DNA from: Chloromonas sp. AAM2 | Taxonomy: Eukaryota; Chlorophyta; Chlorophyceae; Chlamydomonadales; Chlamydomonadaceae | NCBI GenBank assembly: GCA_004335635.1 | Contig: QAXH01006593.1 | Coordinates: 1 to 28,020, forward strand | Direction of reading: 5' to 3' | DNA length: 28,020 bases | Part shown: piece after piece, positions 19,888 through 28,020 of the stretch | Layout of the letters: each line of letters opens with the position of its first letter | Numbering within the stretch: the stretch's first letter is position 1 | Translations under genes and position numbers: made by a program | Notes under the pieces: model-generated | Told to the model about the DNA's origin: nothing | The model's input: only the letters and a program-made list of their open reading frames with translations | The model's database searches: none

Positions 19888-20070
19888 GGGAAGCCGTCAG
19901 AGGACACGGAACGGGATGGGCACCGCCCTGGCCTACCCTGAGCAAGAAAGCAAAACGAACGCAGGGAACAAAGCAGGCCAGGAAGGCCAACCCAAAGCAA
20001 AACAGGACGGAGCCGCCGAAGTCAAGGCCAAAGACCAGATAAACGGACGCCAGAAGGGGACCAGGATAAA
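19888..20070 (+). repeat. Dispersed repeat family A, copy 5
   Basis: GGGAAGCCGTCAGAGGACAC, GGAACGGGATGGGCACCGCC, CTGGCCTACCCTGAGCAAGA and an A-rich continuation correspond block by block to copies 1 and 4. The copy lies in the gene-poor region between the LRR gene and the cyclase gene. Its terminal TTGATTGATTTG block is degraded. Confidence 0.7.
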
Positions 20071-21756
20071 GGGCCTACTCACCACTGTATAACTTTCCAT
20101 GAGACAACAGGAGCACTTTGCCATCGCTGCCTGACTCAGGAGGCCTGCCGTGTGCATGTAAGAAGGCTGGCACAGACAATGTGGTTGCACACCACTGCCA
20201 GTGTTCTGGCTTTCAAACATCATCTCTAAGAGCCAGTCTGGGCCTCAGGAGTCTTCCGGACACCCATGAATCTGTCAAGGAAAAACATGTTCGTGTTTGT
20301 CACGTGTCGATTGATGCTACTGGAAGTTCTGTCATCTGTTAGTTTCTTATGCAAACCTATGCAATGGCATCAGGGCCCCACACATTGCACCCAGCCCTGA
20401 TCCACGGATTGCTGCCCTGATCTGCTTTGGGCCCCAATTAAATGATCTGCTTAAATGATGATCTGCTTAAATGCCTGGCCATAGATGCGTCTCATGGCCT
20501 CCTTAGAGTCGTAACAAGGTCATGATCGCCACAGAGTCGCTTCTGGAACACTGTTGTATACCCGGCTGTTGTCACTGCCTGTAATCTGGTTCTTGGCCAT
20601 GTTACATTATGCCTTTGTACTCCACATCAGGATCGCGCACATTAACGAAATCGTGCCAGTCAGGATCGAATACGAAACATTGAAATGAATGGCGAACCAG
20701 ACAAGGCGTGTCTGGAAGCACTGAAGAGTATTTTGAATTGAAAGGTATGTCGCAATACAATTGGCCACAACTCCCAACATATACGCCTGTCACTAACAAA
20801 AGGTCACTCAGACGATGCACAACGCAGCCGTTTTATGATACACACCTGGGCTCGCACAACAGCGCAATGTCATGCTTTGTGTGACAACAATACGCACATG
20901 GTGAGCTACGGAACCAATGTACTCAAGGATATGGCAGTGTACAGACGCCAAATACTTTGGATGATACCTGGCGTGCAAGAGATGTCAGCACAGATTACCC
21001 TTCCTGACGTGCATTTTTCAATGCAACGCCAGCGATCTTGAGTGCATTTGCATCACATCATTAGCTTTCTGTCGCCATGATTGAAAGTACGACTGCCTCT
21101 GATAATCAAGAGAAAAGGTGCAGGAGAAATTCGAAACAGAGCACGCTGGACACAACTAATGGATAAAACACATAATTCACGCCAGCTACGTCCCATGTCA
21201 ATAAGTCATATGTCAATAAGTACTGTGAGCCACTGTTGCAGCAGCAAGCTGTAGTTGGTCCATATCTCCTGTGTCATGTGGTGACTTGGAAGAGAAAAGC
21301 TGGCCAGTCTTCTGGTCAGTTAAAAATAGAGAAACTACCACTAGACAATGCAACCGCTACCCGTGCAGCGAGCTACCCGGGAAGCTTCCATGAACTGAAG
21401 TTGCCTGAAATGATGCGTATTCTACATAATTTGGCGTGCACTGACTCATTTGGTCGAAGCTGAGGACATGATAGTTAGCAACTGGCAGGAGGGTCAGTCA
21501 GCACATCATGGGTTCAAGTGCTTTGAGGGCTCTATAAAAGAAGCGTGTCAGATCACGCCATGCAATCGACCACATGTCGCATTAGCCTTTGCACACATTC
21601 CGTGCATGCAAGCATGCACACCCGCCAGAGAATGCAGCACAGGCTGCTTCTGTCGCTGATACAAGAAGACATTGTTGTTGCTCAAAGTGCGTGGCTGACC
21701 AACAGGTTACGGGTGGTTTGCCTGTCCCCTTTTCCTTCCCTACGTGAGCAAGCTCC

Positions 21757-21840
21757 CCCCCCCTTCCTTCCTTCCCAGAAACCAGTTCTCCCCTTTCCCC
21801 CCCCTCTTCCTTCCTTCCCAGAAACCAGTTCTCCCCTACA
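21757..21840. repeat. About 40-bp direct duplication, pyrimidine-rich
   Basis: CCTTCCTTCCTTCCCAGAAA followed by CCAGTTCTCCCCT occurs twice in succession, each preceded by a C-run. Confidence 0.85.
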
Positions 21841-22908
21841 GGCCACTGAAACAATAACAAGCATTGGTGTGGTGAGGTGCATATGGGCCCCCCTCCTTAT
21901 GTACAGAAGACATGCCAACCATTGCACGTGAGCACACAAATGACAGAACCAACCAACCAACCACCAACCAACTCCAATGCTGAAGTTTACCCCCAAACCC
22001 TATCCGTCCATCCGGTCTGAGTGCCAACGCAAGCAACAATGCCAGAGCTAATCTGTACTGCCGTGGACAGTGACCATTTTTCCACTACAGCTTAAGCGAC
22101 TGCCATCAGAGCATGACCTGAGCTGATGGAGCCATGACACAATAACCAGTTGGACATTTGAGCCAGAATGATGTCCCTTCTAGGAGATGGCCAACAGCAA
22201 ACCACAATGAGTTACCGTAGATTGGTGCGAATGCATGGACCTGACGCATTCTGCACCGAACCCCAAGCAATGGTAGAATCGCGAGGATTTCAAATGGCAA
22301 ACTCCATATCAAGTGGCATACTTTCACCCGACCCACTTTGAATGATGGTGCCTGGCATGACAAGATCCCGAACCAAAGGAGCACCGTTCCTAAGCCTGAT
22401 CATTTACAACGCTGCCACGGGCTCTAAGGAATCGACATGCAAAGTAATTTTCAGTGGTCGATGGTGGGTTGGCACTGGATGACTGGTGCCCCATGCTAAG
22501 CAGGAAGAAATGGAGGAGGACGGCTTTGAGAGGGATCACTTTTGCTACGGTGCAACCCTCTCTTGAAATGCTGGTGCACGTTCCCAGTCAGTTCGGGTCA
22601 CCTTTGTGACATGGTAATCACTGTGTGAGAAGAGAAGTTTGGAGTCGGAATTCGACACGAGCCAATGGTGATGCATCATGAGGCGCTCTATCACTAGCCG
22701 GGGTGCATGCACACCAGCGCATGTTGGCCATTCAAAAGATGCTGGCGATTGATATTCATTGACCGACTAGTGCAAGCTGCAGTTGGTGCAGATAGCCAAC
22801 CAAGATAAGTGCAATGCCTACTCCAAGCCTGCAAGGCTCGAAGTACAAGAGTACGAGATATTCTAGTGCGCATGTGTAGGCACGCGAGAGATAAGCGAAG
22901 GGATCTCC

Positions 22909-23541
22909 ATGTCGCGATTGAGACTACCAGCAAACAAATATTCAAGCCGACAGCAGGCCGCGTGCTGCCAAGCTGATGGCGACGGCAGAATCGGTTGGCA
23001 AAAGCCGTTGGCTCGTGTGATGACTTTATTGATTGCCGGCCAGTCGCCAGCCCGTGGTTCGTTAGTTTGGCCTTTCGTCAATGCGTTTGCGTTTCGTCAT
23101 CACATGTCAGTAGACCGCGATGAGCGAGGTAGCCGCGCATGGTTTGAATCGGGGTCCCATCGCGGGTGGGGAATGTCCGTGGCAGACATACGAAGCAGTG
23201 AACCGAGCATGGGTTTATCCTCGCTGTGGAATTCACGGTGGAAAGGACCGTCTTGCGAAGACCTCCTCCTCGCTGCCATACGGTTTCGCATGCCGCGTGA
23301 GGTTCGCGTGCCTTGCTGCAGCCCCGCAAGTATGGTCGCGAGTGACCCCAGAGATGGCGTGTTGCGCTGGTACCCTACTGCCGCATCCGAGACAAATGCT
23401 TGCATGCCGCCATCCTCCTGCGGTCAAAACACCAGTACAACCAAAGATCCGCGACTTGGTTTTGGCCAGGTGCTCACTCAACCTGACAGAATTGTTGAAG
23501 GCGACCGAATGCCAAAAGGACAAAGGCTGTTGTCGGAATGA
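22909..23541 (+). CDS. Hypothetical ORF, 210 aa, doubtful
   Basis: An uninterrupted ATG-to-stop frame that is the longest outside the recognised genes. I recognise no domain, signal peptide or membrane segment. Long open frames also exist in the other frames and on the opposite strand here, consistent with stop-poor sequence rather than coding selection. It may be chance or a decayed gene. Confidence 0.12.
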   Translation: MSRLRLPANKYSSRQQAACCQADGDGRIGWQKPLARVMTLLIAGQSPARGSLVWPFVNAFAFRHHMSVDRDERGSRAWFESGSHRGWGMSVADIRSSEPSMGLSSLWNSRWKGPSCEDLLLAAIRFRMPREVRVPCCSPASMVASDPRDGVLRWYPTAASETNACMPPSSCGQNTSTTKDPRLGFGQVLTQPDRIVEGDRMPKGQRLLSE

Positions 23542-23935
23542 ATGATGCAAGCAGCGTTGCAACGAAGACCTAGGCATGCACTGCACTAACATGATTCTTG
23601 ACCGCGCATGTCTTGCATGTCACCCACCTGCGAAAGCCTACGGGCATTGGGCCCTGAACGAACGACCTTGGCGAGCGCTGCGCTCTGCGAGTGCTGGGGT
23701 GCTGAAGTAGTGCTGCGTTCCTGCGTATCATGCTCCTCGCTCCGTGAGCCTTCTTCCACCTGCAACATGCAAACGGCACCATACTGCTGGTGATCGAAAA
23801 AGCAGCATGCGCAACACAACGTAGTGGTGATTGGTAAAGGTCGCCATCTTCGGAATAGGGTACCGTGCCATGGCAATCGTCAATGCGCTTGCTGCTCGTG
23901 GCAATTTCCAATGGCCCGCTACAGATGTGCGATGA

Positions 23936-23940
23936 TTACA
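23936..23940 (-). terminator. Candidate poly(A) signal TGTAA for the cyclase gene
   Basis: TTACA on the + strand, i.e. TGTAA on the coding strand, 66 nt after the proposed TAA stop at 24008-24006. This supports the proposed last exon. Confidence 0.5.
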
Positions 23941-24005
23941 GCTCTTTCCGTTGCTGACAGCGGCATGTGCTGCCAACAGTTCCCTTTCCACACGGCATAC
24001 GCCAC

Positions 24006-25315
24006 TTACGACACACACCACAAACAGCAGCTGCGCACCTGAGGCAGCACGTGCGACCGCCATTCGTAGTCCACCAGACACTGCGAATGAAAGGGAGACT
24101 GCGACAGCGGTATCGAGGCGGTTCGAGAGCCCGTCCCACTCTCCTCGCGTGCACCCACAATCAAAGCTCCGTTCCTTTGAAACGTTTCGCGAGACCGCGC
24201 CTTGCTGGCCGGCGCACTCCGGAACGCAGGCACGCTCACGGAGGTTCGGTTGGAATGCGCGTTCGTGTAAAGCTGCTCGCATGAGCCGCCACCTTGTTGT
24301 CTGTTGCTCATCATCTCGCCCATGCGTGCGAGGAGGTATTCTCGACCCTGGTGTGTGGGCGTCGAGACCGGGCTTAAAGCGCGGAAGGCCACAGCACTCA
24401 AGGCTGCGCTGTGTCCAGCAGACGAGTGACCCTGCATGAGCGCGGCAAAGAGCACGTCAAGGTCCATGTACTGACGCGTGTGCGCAGTCAGCAAGCCAGA
24501 TTTACATATACAAACCTCTGGCGACGCCACTTTCTAGCACTCAAGACCCCAGCTGGTGCGGAGATTGAATGATTGGCAGGCCTGGCGCAAGGTACCGGGG
24601 CAAACAATCTGACTGAAATCCCAGCCTTGATAATACTGGGTCCCACCTGGCGCAAGGTACCGGAGTTTGTGCTGACTGCCTTCAGCTCCTTAGTCCTCCC
24701 CGCCTCCATGCCCTGCCTATGCCTGCTGACAGCTGCTAGCACACGCTGCCTGGCGGCCGCTCCTGCGCACATCAGGGAGTTTTCTGGCATCGTTCATTGT
24801 GCGAGAGACAGACAAGACTGATGCAAACCTGCTGATAACTGCAAAGAAACCGACTTGAGGTCCAACAACAACGAGAACAAATACTGTTAGCTAGAAAAGA
24901 ACGTACCGGCCATGTCCCATGCAGGCACAGAGGCGGGGACAAGGTCCTCCATGGGGGTTTCAGGGGGAGTGTACACGTACGTGATCTGCATAGGCAAAAC
25001 AAGGGTCGCAACCTCGGGCAAGGCATGGGGAACAGCAATGGGCGAGGAAACAAGGGGCAACGCATGGGCAAAGCATGGGTAAAAGCGATGGGCAAGAAAA
25101 AATCCCCGCCCTTTTCCAGCCAAGCAGTCCCCTGACAGAATCTTGCCTTATGCACTGAGGGAATGGTGCAGGTTCACAAAACACTACCACAAATGTGAAC
25201 ATTTTCCAGTTCCACCCACTGCCACGCTGCTGATTAGAGTTCCTGTTCTCGTCTGTGTTGGACAGACCACCACCACAACGGTGACAGTGAAAATCCTGCA
25301 TCTTACGGAATCACC

Positions 25316-25346
<31 letters not shown>

Positions 25347-27858
25347 TTTCATCTTATATTTATTCTTCACAACGTGAGAGCAGGCCAAGCAACACGTGAT
25401 GTCACCATGCCCCTGTGACTCACCACGCGGCCCGTGCCTCCTGCCCTCAAACCCCTCGGTGCACACTAGCTGGCTAGCCGCGTCCTCTTAAGTAAAATTT
25501 GTAGTAAAAAATAAAATCGACAATACCAATACCGTACGTCCTTCTAGTCAACACGAGCTAATCAAATCACTTTGTCCCTCGTGTAAAGTTTCGTGTTCTG
25601 ATAATAATTGTTGGACGGCCTTGTGGGTGCGGCCTCGTGGGTGGGTGCGGCCTCGTGGGTGGGTGCGGCCTCGTGGGTGAGCGGCAAGTGGCCCTCGTGC
25701 TTTGTTCGTGTTCTGAAAGATAACTCATCTTCAAAAGCCTCGTGTTGATAAAAGGGACGTACGGTAATAAAAATAAAAATAAAAATAAAAATAATAGTAA
25801 TAGTAATAATAAAATAATAGTAAATAATAATATAATAAGTAATAATAATATAATAATATTAATATTAATAATAAACAGGGTAAGAAGCAAGATTGCACTC
25901 ACCATTCGCCCCTTGCCCTTGACTTCAACCCCGCCCGTGCACACCAGCTCGCTGGTCGCGCCCTGCTCCTTCAACAGTTCATAGGTAGCGCTGCTCAGGT
26001 GGATGCTGCCCTGGGGTGCGGTGGTTTCCATGCGGCTGCACGTGTTCATGCTGTCACCAAACAGGCCTGCGGGCACATTGTGCGTGCTGTTGTGAATCAC
26101 GTGCAGTCAATGTAGCAGTTTGTTGTTGTTTACATGGCCTTCAGTCAGGACAGGACTGCTCAGCGGCAGGGGGTAAGGAGAGGACTGCTCAGCGGCAGGG
26201 GGAAAGGAGAAGGGGTTGAAAAATGCAGGTCACCTGCTGGTCGACACAGCAACATCAACTCACACCACAAAAGCCGGGGTAAAGTGCATGAGCAGGACAG
26301 ACCCAGTGTGGAACGCTGAGAATGCGTATCTCTCAGAACCCCCTCATGTGCATATTTACGTACACGTAGCCACGATTATTGCCTTTATTCATGTAGTAGC
26401 ACTGTCAGTGGAGCAGGTCATCGGTAAGACACCTGCTGACACCTGATTTTAGTGAAGCTGTGTTCCATTCTCTCCTGAGCATCCATGATTAGAGCCTAGT
26501 GCTCGTGACGGTGAATGGCGCTGGGATTGTCAATCCTGTCCAATCGCATGTATGCTCTGTGTGCAGCACGCACAGCTTCAGGGTTTTGTGCCAGAGTACC
26601 AAGGAAGAGTCTCATCATGTCACTTACAGAACTTGGGCATGCGGTGTCCGATGATGCCCGAGGTGATGGGGCCCGAGTGCAGTCCGATGCGGACCTTGAC
26701 TGGCTGGCCGTTGTGCGGCATGGGGGTTGCAGCGGCCTGAGCAGCAGGGGGCGGAAAGCAGCTCGGATTACCATACCGTGCTTGGGTATGAGATTCAGTC
26801 AGAAATGGAGTCTAAAAAGTATCCCAAAATTCGCCCACCCCATGAGCAGTAGGAAGGGGCGAAGGGGCAAGCAGGGGGTCCTACAGGCACTGCGTGTGAC
26901 CACTAGTAAGCCAGGCCTGAGACGAAGTTGACTGCTGTCCCAGGCAGCCTTGGGCACCAAAGGTCCAGGCGACCAGAAGGTCCAAGGGCAGGATTGGACT
27001 AGTTTGTGAGAACTGGCAGTACCAAAACACACACGTGCATCAGACAGCAAGTGACGACCTGGATTGAAGGCAATGTCAGGCAGCCGCCGCTCACCACCAC
27101 CTGTGCATCGGCAGCTGAGTTTACCAGTACCCTGGTGACAAGTAGTTGGTCCTGACATGCCCGTTTACTATTGAATCACTGACAGATACCGGACAACCCA
27201 CTCACCACCCTCAGCACTGCCTGTGCGAATCGGTACACCGCCAGTGCGTGTGACATGCCCCCGCTGCGCCGCTCCGTGTTGACCACTGCAAACCCCTCCT
27301 CGTCCAGTTCCATCAGACCACCAGCAACAACGTAACAGTCTGAACCGGGCAGAAACACACAAGTGTGATAGGGCCAACGAGTAAGAAGCAAACGGTGACC
27401 TCGTCGTCCAACTCCCAGCAATCTTGTAGTTGTCTGGAGAAAGTGTGGTATGTGTGATGCACAAAAACTGTGCGAGGTTCTCGTGCATTGAGATGCGCAG
27501 CAACAGCCTTCAAGGTTGGCTTCTATCATGGTGATCGCTCTTGCGGAAACCTGGTAAGAAGCGATCGTGAATGATGCAACTGCCTTATGAAAAGCGTCAA
27601 CGTAAAGGTTGAATTAATGGGTTATCCGTTGATTTATATATTATAGTATAGTATAGTATAGTATATTATAGTATATATATATTACACCGTCCATGACTGT
27701 CTGAGACTGCAGCGGAAAACACAACCATTAAAGACTATTCGAAAGATCAGCAAGGCAGGTGCTATCATTGGCTTGCGAGGGCAATGCCAGAGTCATGATG
27801 AGGCTCTCAGTGACTCACCACCCACGGTCTCGACCTTGTACACGCCCCACTCATCCAC
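24006..27858 (-). CDS. Class III nucleotide cyclase, guanylyl-cyclase type, 3' part (7 exons)
   Basis: Makes cyclic nucleotide from NTP. Exons in reading order: 27858-27819, 27339-27206, 26736-26628, 26066-25903, 24985-24907, 24762-24647, 24470-24006; phases close exactly. Catalytic domain signatures: VDEWGVYKVETVGDCYVVAGG, with the second metal-binding Asp split by an intron (G|AC); PHNGQPVKVRIGLHSGPI then GIIGHRMPKFC; LFGDSMNTCSRMETT, with the transition-state Asn and Arg; GGVEVKGKGRM|ITYVY. The purine-selecting positions are Glu in KVET and Cys in KFCLFGD, the guanylyl-cyclase pair; adenylyl cyclases have Lys and Asp. The first metal Asp and any receptor or regulatory domains lie beyond the right edge. 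The last two exons (about 190 residues, Ser/Ala/Arg-rich) have no recognised domain and are supported by phase, splice sites and a TGTAA after the stop. No membrane segment is visible in this part. Confidence 0.85.
24581..24598 (-). repeat. Exon-edge echo of cyclase exon 24762-24647 (donor side)
   Basis: CCTGGCGCAAGGTACCGG is identical to 24646-24663, which holds the last 17 exon bases and the donor G. Confidence 0.85.
24995..25100 (-). repeat. Tandem CCCATGCTTTGCC-type units before a cyclase acceptor
   Basis: On the coding strand GCCCATCG, ACCCATGCTTTGCCCATGCG and CCCCATGCCTTGCCC follow one another up to the CCTATGCAG acceptor of exon 24985-24907. It parallels the CCCATGG minisatellite before LRR exon 17273. 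Confidence 0.65.
25317..25345. repeat. (ATT)n microsatellite
   Basis: About nine ATT units in the long cyclase intron 24986-25902. Confidence 0.95.
25407..25490 (-). repeat. Exon-edge echo of cyclase exon 26066-25903 (donor side)
   Basis: On the + strand ACTCACCACGCGGCCCGTGC, then CAAACCCCTCGGTGCACACT, then AGCTGGCTAGCCGCG aligns with ACTCACCATTCGCCCCTTGC, CAACCCCGCCCGTGCACACC, AGCTCGCTGGTCGCG at 25897-25960, including the GTGAGT donor. Confidence 0.85.
25618..25682. repeat. 18-bp minisatellite, three units
   Basis: GGTGCGGCCTCGTGGGTG is repeated three times in succession in cyclase intron 24986-25902. Confidence 0.95.
25765..25876. repeat. A/T-rich low-complexity tract
   Basis: AATAAA/AATAATAGT units run for about 110 bp, ending 27 bp from the donor of cyclase exon 26066-25903. 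They explain the Asn/Lys- and Leu/Ile-rich open frames here. Confidence 0.95.
26149..26212. repeat. 29-bp direct duplication
   Basis: AGGACTGCTCAGCGGCAGGG plus GG(T/A)AAGGAG occurs twice back to back in cyclase intron 26067-26627. Confidence 0.9.
27089..27155 (-). repeat. Possible exon-edge echo of cyclase exon 27339-27206 (donor side)
   Basis: CTCACCACC, CCTGTGCATCGG and GACATGCCC occur in the same order as in 27201-27260 (CTCACCACC, CCTGTGCGAATCGG, GACATGCCC), with indels. Confidence 0.5.
27641..27686. repeat. TATAG/TA low-complexity tract
   Basis: TATAGTATAGTATAGTATAG followed by (TA)n in cyclase intron 27340-27818. Confidence 0.9.
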
Positions 27859-27957
27859 CTGCACAGGCATGGCAGGGAATCAATAGCGCTGGCGTGAGAT
27901 GAAAGTCCCTCGGGTGGGCTTGACCCGGCACAGGAAATGTTGGAGCAACAGCGTTCA

Positions 27958-28020
27958 CACCCTCCCATGTGCCCAGGTTCACCCTCCCATGTGCCCAGGT
28001 TCACCCTCCCATGTGCCCAG
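27958..28020. repeat. 22-bp minisatellite running off the right edge
   Basis: CCCTCCCATGTGCCCAGGTT plus CA repeated nearly three times and cut by the window end. It lies upstream, in cyclase orientation, of exon 27858-27819. Confidence 0.95.

Larger units (their letters stand above)
18276..24005. other. Gene-poor, repeat-rich region between convergent genes
   Basis: No exon chain could be followed. Contents noted: a direct repeat GTGACTACCATGCATAC at 18890 and 18922; solo termini of the inverted-repeat element; family A copy 5; an ORF at 19407-19802 that overlaps a repeat; two copies of CTTCCTTCCTTCCCAGAAAC at 21760-21835; several open frames on both strands at 22900-24000 without recognisable motifs. 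Confidence 0.5.

Noticed and set aside
23233..24282. Overlapping Arg/Ala/Ser-rich ORFs on both strands
   Set aside because: Several frames are open at once and none has a recognisable motif; only the frame that joins in phase to the cyclase (24006-24470) was kept.

Overview
The window is nuclear DNA of a eukaryote, most likely a chlorophyte green alga. Genes are split into many short exons with GT-AG (some GC-AG) introns. The predicted 3' ends carry TGTAA, the chlorophyte poly(A) signal. There are short interstitial TTTAGGG/CCCTAAA tracts, and the gene content includes a cilium-type LRR protein and a cyclase of the kind common in volvocine algae. Roughly balanced base composition with long repeat-rich introns would fit a Dunaliella-like chlamydomonadalean, but genus is a guess. 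No bacterial, organellar or viral genes were seen.

Layout. (1) Positions 1-7585, + strand: the 3' part of a RAD16-type SNF2 helicase with an inserted RING finger, 14 visible exons. (2) 7586-10497: intergenic, with a CA/GA microsatellite and a 1.1-kb element with long terminal inverted repeats. (3) 10498-11800, + strand: an ankyrin-repeat protein of nearly identical 90-bp units, interrupted by a 63-N assembly gap. (4) 12612-17925, + strand: a complete 10-exon gene for a 398-residue LRR protein resembling axonemal LRRC72-type proteins. (5) 17926-24005: about 6 kb without a recognisable gene, rich in dispersed repeats. (6) 24006 to beyond the right edge, - strand: the 3' part of a class III nucleotide cyclase whose purine-selectivity residues are those of guanylyl cyclases. 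The LRR and cyclase genes are convergent. The genes do not form an operon-like functional unit: one is DNA repair, one cyclic-nucleotide signalling, one probably ciliary, one protein-interaction.

The most unusual feature is the way introns are built. Many exon edges, with their splice sites, recur as decayed partial copies in the neighbouring intron ('exon-edge echoes'). I count at least ten in three genes. In one intron the acceptor plus the first exon bases form a seven-copy 37-bp array. In addition, one RAD16 intron looks like a mobile-element-derived intron: a dispersed repeat flanked by a 13-bp direct duplication of exon sequence, removed exactly by GC-AG splicing. Exon chains were assembled by hand; the frames close exactly for RAD16, the LRR gene and the cyclase, which is the main support for the models.
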